A stretch of 6,787 bases of DNA. Origin: an uncultured Prosthecobacter sp. (GTDB lineage: Bacteria > Verrucomicrobiota > Verrucomicrobiia > Verrucomicrobiales > Verrucomicrobiaceae). The DNA is taken from contig CANNUR010000168.1 of assembly GCA_947523045.1 (NCBI GenBank), positions 1 through 6,787 of the forward strand. The letters are read 5' to 3'. Both the position numbers and the translations under genes were made by a program. The notes beneath the pieces were generated by a model. The model was not told the origin of the DNA. It searched no databases and worked only from the letters and a program-made list of their open reading frames with translations. Shown one piece after another: positions 1 to 6,742 of this stretch (positions within the stretch are counted from its first letter, which is position 1; every line of letters starts with the position of its first letter).

Positions 1-1
1 C

Positions 2-997
2 TTGTTCTACCAGTGGCGTCGCAACGGCGAGGACATCGATGGCGCGACCTCCAGCACCTACGTTATTGAGGAGGTTGGAACCATCCACGCCGGTCAATAC
101 ACCGTGCGGGTGACCAGCCTCCTGAGCCCCTCGGGTGTGCTCAGCAATGAGGTGACCCTTGGCGTGGCCTCCATGGTGCGCAACCCCATTGCCTCGCGCA
201 CACCGCCGGACGAATTGGTGCCGATTGGCAGCAGAGTTGCCTTCCAGGTCGCCGCCGACGGCACGGCACCCTTCGAGTACCAGTGGTTCAAGAATGGCAC
301 GGAGATCGACGGTGCCACCCAGGCCACCTACGTGATCGAGTTTGCCGCCGAGGGGGACGAGGGGGATTACAGTGTGCGCGTTGCCAATGCCCTGACCGAG
401 TCCGGGGTCATGAGCAACAATGTCTCACTCGCACTCGATGCGCGCGTCTCCAACGTCGTCGTTTCACGCACGCCGCCAACCGGCGCGGTCGCCGCCGGGC
501 AGCGTGTCGACTTCACCGTCAGCAATGCCGGTCTCGGCCCGTTCACCTACCAGTGGTACAAGGACGGGGGCGAGATCGCTGGGGCCACCAACGTGAGCTA
601 CACCCTGCTGGCAGTGGCGGAATCCGACACGGCGGACTACTCCGTGCGCGTCTTCAACGAGGAAACCCCCTTGGGCGTGCTGAGTGCCCCCGTGGAATTG
701 ATCGTCGGCCTGCCCGTGACAAATGTCACCGCCGCGATCACCCTGCCGACAGAGCAGCCGGTGACGGTGGGCGAGCGTGTCGAGATCACTGCCGCGGCCC
801 AGGGCACCAGCCCGCTTTTCTACCAGTGGCTCAAGGATGGCGTGGAGATTGGCACCAATAGTACCGAGAACTCCAAGCTGGTGTTTGCAGCGGTCTCCCT
901 GGACGATATCGGCAGCTACACCGTGCGCGTCAGCAATGCGCTGACGCCCGATGGCGAGGTCAGCAATGCGGTCTCCCTGGAGGTTCAGGAGCCTTGA
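2..997 (+). CDS. Tandem Ig-like domain protein, C-terminal part (5' end outside window)
   Basis: The visible 331 residues are the C-terminal part of a larger protein; the frame is already open at the left edge, so the true start lies upstream. The sequence is an array of Ig-like (I-set-type) modules of about 90 residues. Each has a YQW core (residues 3-5, 93-95, 183-185, 274-276), then a D/E-I-x-G turn, then an F-strand motif of the form G/A-D/S-Y-S/T-V-R-V (near residues 31, 121, 211, 304), and ends in an SNxV-like strand. Three complete modules and one module missing its start are present. There is no cysteine, so the Ig disulfide is absent and valine or alanine occupies the expected core positions. 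Such modules in bacteria are usually in secreted or surface proteins, where they act as spacers or binding domains. The protein stops directly after the last module (ending VSLEVQEP), with no PEP-CTERM, LPXTG or transmembrane segment. Any catalytic domain would be N-terminal and is not visible. Family assignment is firm; function is unknown. Confidence 0.9.
   Translation: MFYQWRRNGEDIDGATSSTYVIEEVGTIHAGQYTVRVTSLLSPSGVLSNEVTLGVASMVRNPIASRTPPDELVPIGSRVAFQVAADGTAPFEYQWFKNGTEIDGATQATYVIEFAAEGDEGDYSVRVANALTESGVMSNNVSLALDARVSNVVVSRTPPTGAVAAGQRVDFTVSNAGLGPFTYQWYKDGGEIAGATNVSYTLLAVAESDTADYSVRVFNEETPLGVLSAPVELIVGLPVTNVTAAITLPTEQPVTVGERVEITAAAQGTSPLFYQWLKDGVEIGTNSTENSKLVFAAVSLDDIGSYTVRVSNALTPDGEVSNAVSLEVQEP
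8..997 (+). repeat. Tandem Ig-module repeat, period about 270 bp
   Basis: The coding sequence repeats with a period of 270, 270 and 273 bases. The nonamer taccagtgg, encoding Tyr-Gln-Trp, is identical at 8-16, 278-286, 548-556 and 821-829. The rest of each unit is conserved at protein level but has diverged in DNA, so this is an old domain duplication and not a recent tandem copy. The linkers of the second and third units share an S-R-T-P-P motif (residues 65-69 and 155-159), while the fourth has a diverged T-L-P-T, which suggests units two and three are each other's closest relatives. Confidence 0.85.
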
Positions 998-1037
998 CGG
1001 CCTGCGGCAGATCCGTCGGCACGGGTTGGTGGTGAGT

Positions 1038-1060
1038 GGCGGGCCTGTTCCCGGCCCGCC
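1038..1060. terminator. GC-rich hairpin between convergent genes, possible bidirectional terminator
   Basis: Perfect 8-bp arms GGCGGGCC (1038-1045) and GGCCCGCC (1053-1060) enclose a 7-base loop. The hairpin lies 40 bases past the stop of the Ig-array gene and 66 bases past the stop of the heme-protein gene on the other strand, so it could serve both. No T-tract follows on either strand, so it is not a classical intrinsic terminator. It may act as a 3'-end stabiliser, or termination may need Rho. The structure is seen directly; the role is inferred from position. Confidence 0.45.
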
Positions 1061-1126
1061 GTCATTGGGGCGGATCGCGGCGACGCCACTCGGCCTGCCC
1101 AGCGGATTGTGCAAAGGGCGGGCCGT

Positions 1127-4100
1127 TCACGGCGCCGCCTTCATCAAGTAGGCAAAAAAGTCGCGCAGGTCGGCGTCGCTCATGCCGCTGGTCAGCCCCT
1201 CGGGCATGAGCGAAACCGGGCTGGCTTCCAGGCTGTCGATGTCGGCCTGTTTCACCGGTGTGCGGTTGCCGGCGATGTCCTTGAGCACAAGGCCCGCGGC
1301 GTCCTGCGCATCCATGATGCCGGTGAGGAGCTGGCCATTCCTGAGCTTGACGACGTAGTTGCCGAATCCCTCGCGAATCTCCAGGCTGGGATTGAACAGG
1401 TTGTCGAGCCAGAAGTCGGCGCTGCCGCGGTCGTAACCGGTCAGTTCCGGACCGATGGCCATGCCCTCGCCAAAGAGCTTGTGACAGATCGCACAACGCG
1501 CGGCATACTGCAGTTTGCCCTTTTCCGGGTCGCCCAGCCCGGCCTTGAGCACGGCCTTGATGCGCGCCATCTCCTTCTCCTTGGCCTCGCTCGGGCCGGT
1601 GACGAGCAGGCCCTTCCAGTGCGTGTCGAGGGCGGCGTCGATCGTCGGATCGCGGTGCAGGCTGAGCTGGCGGACGACGTCGACCGGCACATGGCGTGCC
1701 GGCACCTTCCACTGGTTCACAAAGTGGACCAGTTCGAGGGCCCAGGCCTTGCGCCCGGCGAGTGTGCGCAGGGCATCCTCGCGCAGGGCCTTGTCGCCGG
1801 CGATCTGCGCTTCGTAGGAGGTGAGCAGGGCCTCGGCGATGCGGCGGTCGTCAAAGCGTGCCGCTGCCTGCAGGATGCCGCGCTTGAGGCCCGGCGGGTT
1901 GGCGCCCCTGAGGATGGCGACCATGGGCGCCACAGCTTCGGCCTTGCCGAGTTGCGCCAGCGTTTTCGCCACCGCGATGCGCGCGGCATTCGATTCCTTG
2001 CTGCTGGCGAGCAGGGCCAGCGCCTTCTTCTGGGCTTCGGCGCTGCCGCTGCGCAGAGCCAGTGTCAGGTCGCCACCACTTTGCTTCGCCATGTAATCCT
2101 GGAGTGCCTTCGCCAGCGCGTCCGGCAGCTTTGGCAGTTCGGCGCCTTCAAAGGCGGCGGCGATGCCGGCGATGAATTTCGCACGCAGGGCTTCGTCCTG
2201 CGTCAGGGCAAGCAGTTCGGCGCAGGCGTTGAGGTTGTCGTCGCCACCGGCCAGGGCGTAGCGTTTGGCGAGTCTCTCGGCGAGGTGGTCGCGGAACAGC
2301 GTGGTTTTCAGGAAGGCGGCATCGGCTTGCAGGAAGGCAAAAACCGCGGTGCGTTCCTTTTCGGCCTTCGACTCCAACGCCCACCAGGCGAGCAGGGGCA
2401 GATGGCCGCTGGCGTCCTCGGCGTCGCCGGCCCAGAGCAGGGGCAGGGCCTCGACGGCTGGCAGGCGCTTGGCGCTGGCGAGAATCTGGGCGCGGACTTC
2501 GGGGTGCGTTTCGCTGCGCGCCAGCCTGGCCAGGGCGTCGCCCTCCACCTGCCGGCGTTCGCCATGCATCTTCACCGCCCAGCGGCGGACGTAGGGATCG
2601 CGGTGCTGCACCGGAGGCACCAAATCCGGGCGCAGCGCGTCCAGCGCCCAGAGCGCCTCAAGGGCCTGCGGACCGTCAAGCATCGCCTCAAGCTTCGGTG
2701 TGAGCTCGGTCAGGCCGCGCCAGCCAATTTCCAGTACGGCCTGCTTGCGGAACCATTCGTTGGCGTGGCCGAGATGCCCGAGCAAGGCCTCGCCGCTGGC
2801 TTTGCTGAGATCAAACGGCTTGAGTTTCGGTGCGCCGCTCGCGGGCCGAACGCGGTAGATGCGGCCGCTCGTCTTGTGCCAGTCGTCGACCGGCCGCACG
2901 TGGCTGAGGCGGGTGTCGTACCAGTCGGCCATGTAGAAGCCGCCATCGGGGCCGACCCCGGCCCAGACCGGGCGGAACCAGCGGTCGGGTGAGGACAGCA
3001 GCAGGGCCTCGTCCTTGGTGCGGAAGGTGGAACCGTCGGGCAGGCGCTCGCTGACATAGACGAGATTGGCGAGCGAGTTGGGGGCAAGGATTTTACCCTC
3101 GTAGGCGCTGCCGAGCAGGCCGCCCTCGTAGATGGCGAAGGCCTGCGGGAAGCGCTTTTCGTCGCCCTCGTGCTTCATGTGCTCGAACCAGCCAAAGGCA
3201 TAGGGATTGGTCAGCGGGCCGTGCTTGCCCCAGCCCTTGATGCCGTAGCTGCCCTGTTCGTAGTGCATGCCGCGGGTCTTGCCGTTGTTGGTCCCGGAGA
3301 AAACCCGACCCTTGGCGTCGATGTCGAGGCTGAAGGTGTTGCCGCCGCCCTCGGCGTAGATCTCAAAGAGCTTCTGTCGCGGATGGTAGCGCCAGATGCA
3401 CTGCCCCTCCCACTTGACGTTCTTGCTGTTGGCGCTGCTGACGTTGCCGGTGGTAGTGCTGCCGTTGGCCCCATACAACCAGCCGTCCATGCCCCAGGCG
3501 AGACTGGTGGCGACACTGTGGGTGTCCTCCAGGCCGAAGCCGCTGAGTTCCACCTCGGGATCGCCCTCGGGCCGGCCGTCGCCGTTCGCGTCCGGGTAGC
3601 TCAGCAGGTAGGGCGGATTCAGCACCCAGATGCGCCCCATGCCGGGCAGAGCGGCGCTGGCGATGTTGAGGCCGGTGAGGACGTCCGTGTGCTTGTCGAA
3701 AAAGCCGTCGCCATCCGTGTCCTCAAAGACGGTGATTTTGTCGGCGCCCTTCGGGCCGCGCGGCGGCGGCGGCGGCACCTTGTCGAACTTGGCGCGCAGG
3801 TGAGGGTCGTAGCTGACGATCTTCAGGCCGGCGGGAAACTGGTACTGACGGTAGAGGGTAACCCACAGGCGCCCCCTGGAGTCCCAGCTCGCGTACAAGG
3901 GCTGCTCCACCGCCGGTTCGGCAGCCATCAGGTCGACGGCCAGGTCCGGGCGCAGCTGGAATTGTTTGACCGCTTTCAGCGCCGGCGTCGGCGGGGTGTC
4001 ATCGGCCAGGGTGCCGCGGCCGGCGAAGGTCTCGATGATTTTTTGCACCTGCTCATTGCCGGCCACATCCTGGGCGCGGGCGGCGGCGGCGGTCAGCAGG

Positions 4101-4129
4101 AAGAGGGCGGGAAGGAGGCGGCGGTTCAT
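1127..4129 (-). CDS. PVC-type heme-binding CxxCH protein (membrane-bound dehydrogenase-like, HEAT repeats, C-terminal c-type heme domain)
   Basis: This exported 1000-residue protein belongs to the large Planctomycetes/Verrucomicrobia families described as putative membrane-bound dehydrogenase domain plus putative heme-binding domain (TIGR02604/TIGR02603 type). Residues 1-20 form a signal peptide (MNRRLL, hydrophobic core, ARAQ). Residues about 45-430 look like a glucose/sorbosone-dehydrogenase-type beta-propeller, with two acidic loops, DTDGDGFFD (137-145) and DANGDGRPEGD (180-190), that could bind calcium, and the motifs EDTHS (201-205), WGMDGWLYG and ADWYDTR. Residues about 445-815 are helical and Ala/Leu-rich, as expected for HEAT-like repeats. 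The C-terminus (about 869-1000) carries the covalent heme motif CAICH (879-883), a GPELTG stretch and SLMPEGL, whose Met975 is the likely second heme ligand. The propeller may oxidise a sugar or alcohol and pass electrons to the heme, but the substrate is unknown and this is inference. ATG at 4129 is chosen because it starts a classical signal peptide; a GTG at 4180 would add 17 residues and has AGGAG 11 bases upstream. It is transcribed divergently from bamA. No frameshift is visible. Confidence 0.9.
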   Translation of the reverse strand: MNRRLLPALFLLTAAAARAQDVAGNEQVQKIIETFAGRGTLADDTPPTPALKAVKQFQLRPDLAVDLMAAEPAVEQPLYASWDSRGRLWVTLYRQYQFPAGLKIVSYDPHLRAKFDKVPPPPPRGPKGADKITVFEDTDGDGFFDKHTDVLTGLNIASAALPGMGRIWVLNPPYLLSYPDANGDGRPEGDPEVELSGFGLEDTHSVATSLAWGMDGWLYGANGSTTTGNVSSANSKNVKWEGQCIWRYHPRQKLFEIYAEGGGNTFSLDIDAKGRVFSGTNNGKTRGMHYEQGSYGIKGWGKHGPLTNPYAFGWFEHMKHEGDEKRFPQAFAIYEGGLLGSAYEGKILAPNSLANLVYVSERLPDGSTFRTKDEALLLSSPDRWFRPVWAGVGPDGGFYMADWYDTRLSHVRPVDDWHKTSGRIYRVRPASGAPKLKPFDLSKASGEALLGHLGHANEWFRKQAVLEIGWRGLTELTPKLEAMLDGPQALEALWALDALRPDLVPPVQHRDPYVRRWAVKMHGERRQVEGDALARLARSETHPEVRAQILASAKRLPAVEALPLLWAGDAEDASGHLPLLAWWALESKAEKERTAVFAFLQADAAFLKTTLFRDHLAERLAKRYALAGGDDNLNACAELLALTQDEALRAKFIAGIAAAFEGAELPKLPDALAKALQDYMAKQSGGDLTLALRSGSAEAQKKALALLASSKESNAARIAVAKTLAQLGKAEAVAPMVAILRGANPPGLKRGILQAAARFDDRRIAEALLTSYEAQIAGDKALREDALRTLAGRKAWALELVHFVNQWKVPARHVPVDVVRQLSLHRDPTIDAALDTHWKGLLVTGPSEAKEKEMARIKAVLKAGLGDPEKGKLQYAARCAICHKLFGEGMAIGPELTGYDRGSADFWLDNLFNPSLEIREGFGNYVVKLRNGQLLTGIMDAQDAAGLVLKDIAGNRTPVKQADIDSLEASPVSLMPEGLTSGMSDADLRDFFAYLMKAAP

Positions 4130-4207
4130 GGCAAAAGGCAAAAACGCATCTCCCGGATGATTCCTGCCGGGGGATGTCACCGGCTCCGGTACTCCTGTGA
4201 TGCAGGC

Positions 4208-4225
4208 TTCACCGGCAAGGGTGAA
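4208..4225. promoter_or_regulatory. Inverted repeat TTCACC-N6-GGTGAA, possible operator
   Basis: Perfect 6-base arms TTCACC (4208-4213) and GGTGAA (4220-4225) flank a 6-base spacer. A dyad of this size and spacing is compatible with binding of a dimeric helix-turn-helix regulator. It lies 15 bases upstream of the TTGACG box facing bamA and 78 bases upstream of the chosen ATG of the divergent gene, so it could affect either. Arms this short occur by chance fairly often, and no regulator is encoded in the window. Confidence 0.25.
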
Positions 4226-4240
4226 TGCTGTTTTTAAACC

Positions 4241-4269
4241 TTGACGCGCCTCTTGATGGTCAGCATTAC
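4241..4269 (+). promoter_or_regulatory. Candidate sigma70-type promoter for bamA
   Basis: TTGACG (4241-4246) matches the -35 consensus at five of six positions. With a 17-base spacer the -10 position is CATTAC (4264-4269), a weak match with three of six bases. Transcription would start near 4276 and give a leader of about 50 bases before the ATG at 4327. The -35 match is good but the -10 is poor, so this is tentative. Confidence 0.3.
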
Positions 4270-4275
4270 TGCGGC

Positions 4276-4297
4276 AGCCCGGTCGACTGCCCGGGTT
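4276..4297 (+). other. Hairpin in the presumed bamA leader
   Basis: AGCCCGG (4276-4282) can pair with CCGGGTT (4291-4297) through six Watson-Crick pairs and one G-U pair around an 8-base loop. An overlapping alternative pairs GGCAG (4273-4277) with CTGCC (4287-4291), so the two cannot form together. No T-run follows, so it does not look like a terminator. It may shape translation or stability of the bamA message, or may be a by-product of high GC content. Confidence 0.25.
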
Positions 4298-4326
4298 CTG
4301 TCCCCCGTATTTAGCTCCCTCCCCTT

Positions 4327-6720
4327 ATGACGTCCCTCGGAGTCCTCTCCCTCGCCCGCCGGGCTGCCGGCGCGCTGCTCTCGGTCGCGCTGTTTGCCGC
4401 CTCCCCCCTCGCGGCTCAGGTCGCGCTCGACGCGCCCTCGCCGGCTGGCCGCAAGATCGTTCGGGCCGTCGATGTTGAATTTCAGGGTGTCTCAGCCCTC
4501 GACCCCGACCGTGTCCGCGCTCAGATGTCCACCCGCGTCGGCGAGCCCTACACCGACGAGGGTGTCGAGCGCGACCTGCGCAATCTCTACCAGACGGGAG
4601 CCGTCGAGAACGTCGACATCCGCGCCGTCGATGTGGCCGGTGGCGTGCGCGTCATCGTCACCATCGCCGGCCGTGGCGGCATCGGCGAGATCGCCTTCCT
4701 CGGCAACGCCGCCTTCGACAACGACAAGCTGCGCAAGGAAATTGAAGTCAAGGTCGGCGACGCGGTCGATGAGATCAAGATTTCCGCGGCCCAGCAGAAG
4801 ATCCTTGAGCTTTACCAGAAGAAGGGTTTCTCCGACGCCCTGGTCACCTACGAGACGGCTCCCTCCAGCAAGCCGGGCTTCACCAGCCTGACCTTCAAGA
4901 TTGAGGAAGGCGGCAAGGGCTTCATCGGTGAGATCCGTTTCGAGGGCAACACCGCCATCCCTGACAAGAAACTGCGCGCGGAACTGACTTCCAAGGAAAA
5001 GACCTTCTGGCGCCTGTTCGGCAAGGCTGGCAAGCTCGACAATCAGGCCGTGCTTGAGGACGTGCGCAAGATTGAGAAGGCCTACCAGGATCAGGGCTAT
5101 GTCTACGTCCAGGTCGGTTACCGTCGCGAAACCGTCAGCGACGACCGTGTTGCCTTGGTCTTCGAGATCACCGAGGGCGCGCAGTACGAAGTCGCCGGCC
5201 TTGAGATCGAGGGCCTGACCCTCTTCACCAAGGAGGAGCTCATGCCCGCCGTGCTCACCGAGCCTGGCCAGATCTACTCCGGCACCGAGGTGCGTGACGA
5301 CGAGAAGATGATCCAGGATTACTACGGTTCCCGTGGTTATGCCGATGCGCGGGTCGAGACCCGCCTGTCTGACGCTGGTCCTGGCAAACTCAACGTCACC
5401 TTCAGCGTTTACGAGGGCGGCAAATCCTTCATTCGCAAGATCAACATCAGCGGCAACAGCAACACCGAGGATCGTGTCATCCGCCGCGAACTGCCGCTGA
5501 CGCCCGGTGATGAGCTCAACACCGTCCTGCTGGAAAATTCCCAGCAGCGCCTGCAGAACCTCAACTACTTCGAAGGCCCCGGCGAGGCCAACCCGCTCAC
5601 CGTCCGCCCGGTTGCCACCGAGGTGCCCGGCTTCAAGGACATCGAGGTCAATGTCACCGAGAAACCGACCGGTACCATCAACTTCGGCGCCGGCTTCAGC
5701 TCGATCGACAGCATCGTCGGCTTCATCGACGTCACCCAGACCAACTTCGACATCAGTGACTGGAGCGACTTCCGCGGCGCCGGCCAGCGCTTCAACATGA
5801 ACATCCGCTTCGGTCCGCAGCGCCAGGACTTCAACCTGTCCTTCACCGAACCCTGGTTCATGGGCCAGAAACTGGCGCTCACCACGGAACTGTTCTACCG
5901 CAACATGTTCTACCTGTCGGACCGCTTCGACCAGACCAACGCCGGCACCTCGATTGGCCTGCGCAAGCCGATTGGTGACCACGCCTACATCGAGGGCCTG
6001 TACACCCTGCAGTCCATCGACATTGACGTCGATGACCGCCGCAGCACCACGGAGATTCTGCGTGAGGAGGACGGTCAGTTCGTTCAGAGCAAGCTCGACT
6101 TCAGCATTGTTCACGACACCCGCGACAGCGTCTTCATCACCCGCAAGGGCCACAAGCTTGAGGCTGGCATGATGGCCTCCGGCCTCGGCGGTGACGCCGA
6201 AGTCTGGGGAGCCAACTTCGGTGGCATCCAGTACTTCAGCCTGCCGGGTGACGGCATCATCAGCTTTGAGGGCATGGCCCGCTTTGTCGACGCCTGGGGC
6301 TCTGGCGAGGTGCCGATCTATGAGCGGCAGTTCCTTGGCGGTGCCAACAATGTCCGCGGTTACGACTTCCGCGAGGCGGGCCCGAAGGACATCTCCGGCG
6401 AACCCATCGGCGGCAGCTCCTCCATCTTTGCCAGTGCGGAATACTCTTTCCCCATCATCGAGAAGGTGCGTGGCGCCTTCTTCTACGACCTTGGCTACAT
6501 CAGCACGGATGTTGACGCCGCCAACGGCCGCAACGCCAGCGGTGTCCGCAACGGTGGGCCGATCGTCGGTGACGGTGAGCTTTACTCCAACGCCGGCATC
6601 GGCCTGCGCATGTTCCTGCCCATCGGTCCGATCCGCCTTGATCTCGGCATCCCTGTCCACAAGGACGAGTTCACTGGTGACAGCCCTCGCTTCCAGTTCA
6701 ACATGGGCTACAAATTCTGA
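4327..6720 (+). CDS. bamA: Outer membrane protein assembly factor BamA
   Basis: BamA is the essential core of the BAM complex, which folds and inserts beta-barrel proteins into the outer membrane. The 797-residue product is close to the 810 of the E. coli protein. A signal peptide occupies about residues 1-31 (RR, hydrophobic stretch, SPLAAQ). Five POTRA domains follow at about 43-114, 115-194, 197-283, 285-363 and 366-445; each has the family's Gly-Asn/Glu-Gly turn or aromatic-Gly-Y/F pattern, for example FLGNAAF (124-130), FEGNTAIP (205-212), YQKKGFSDA (163-171) and ISGNSNTED (374-382). The barrel spans about 446-797 and carries the conserved loop-6 motif VRGY (676-679, bases 6352-6363). 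It ends in a beta-signal with terminal Phe (FNMGYKF), as expected for a BAM substrate. I see no cysteine in the protein. The ATG at 4327 is the only start that gives a sensible signal peptide; no Shine-Dalgarno sequence precedes it. The next gene starts 22 bases downstream, which suggests an operon. The gene appears intact and ordinary. Confidence 0.97.
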   Translation: MTSLGVLSLARRAAGALLSVALFAASPLAAQVALDAPSPAGRKIVRAVDVEFQGVSALDPDRVRAQMSTRVGEPYTDEGVERDLRNLYQTGAVENVDIRAVDVAGGVRVIVTIAGRGGIGEIAFLGNAAFDNDKLRKEIEVKVGDAVDEIKISAAQQKILELYQKKGFSDALVTYETAPSSKPGFTSLTFKIEEGGKGFIGEIRFEGNTAIPDKKLRAELTSKEKTFWRLFGKAGKLDNQAVLEDVRKIEKAYQDQGYVYVQVGYRRETVSDDRVALVFEITEGAQYEVAGLEIEGLTLFTKEELMPAVLTEPGQIYSGTEVRDDEKMIQDYYGSRGYADARVETRLSDAGPGKLNVTFSVYEGGKSFIRKINISGNSNTEDRVIRRELPLTPGDELNTVLLENSQQRLQNLNYFEGPGEANPLTVRPVATEVPGFKDIEVNVTEKPTGTINFGAGFSSIDSIVGFIDVTQTNFDISDWSDFRGAGQRFNMNIRFGPQRQDFNLSFTEPWFMGQKLALTTELFYRNMFYLSDRFDQTNAGTSIGLRKPIGDHAYIEGLYTLQSIDIDVDDRRSTTEILREEDGQFVQSKLDFSIVHDTRDSVFITRKGHKLEAGMMASGLGGDAEVWGANFGGIQYFSLPGDGIISFEGMARFVDAWGSGEVPIYERQFLGGANNVRGYDFREAGPKDISGEPIGGSSSIFASAEYSFPIIEKVRGAFFYDLGYISTDVDAANGRNASGVRNGGPIVGDGELYSNAGIGLRMFLPIGPIRLDLGIPVHKDEFTGDSPRFQFNMGYKF

Positions 6721-6742
6721 AGACCGCCTCCCTCTCTGTTCC

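Larger units (their letters stand above)
4130..4326. promoter_or_regulatory. Divergent intergenic region with the promoters of bamA and the heme-protein gene
   Basis: These 197 bases separate two divergently transcribed genes, so both promoters should lie here unless one is within the opposite gene. It is locally less GC-rich around 4229-4240 (tgtttttaaacc). On the plus strand the best candidate is TTGACG at 4241. On the minus strand a TTTAAA at 4233-4238 could be part of a -10 element, but no good -35 accompanies it. The region also has a TTCACC/GGTGAA dyad, a 12-base near-palindrome ACCGG-CT-CCGGT (4179-4190), and a hairpin stretch near 4273-4297. No small gene, tRNA or known riboswitch was recognised. 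Confidence 0.6.

Noticed and set aside
2..10. Reading the Ig-array gene as starting at the TTG at position 2
   Set aside because: The TTG lies inside an Ig module, just before its YQW core, so the module would lack its first strands. The frame simply continues from outside the window.
464..1114. A 216-codon minus-strand frame antisense to the Ig array and reaching into the convergent gap
   Set aside because: The translation shows no domain, and the plus-strand Ig repeats explain the sequence.
1109..2992. A 627-codon open frame on the plus strand, antisense to the heme-protein gene
   Set aside because: Its translation has no recognisable domain and is rich in Gly, Ala, Arg and Gln as expected of an antisense frame in GC-rich DNA. 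The minus-strand gene shows clear motifs over the same bases.
3170..4237. A 355-codon plus-strand frame running across the heme-protein start and the intergenic region
   Set aside because: No family resemblance; it overlaps the signal peptide and propeller coding sequence antisense, and its apparent length follows from GC-rich codon bias.
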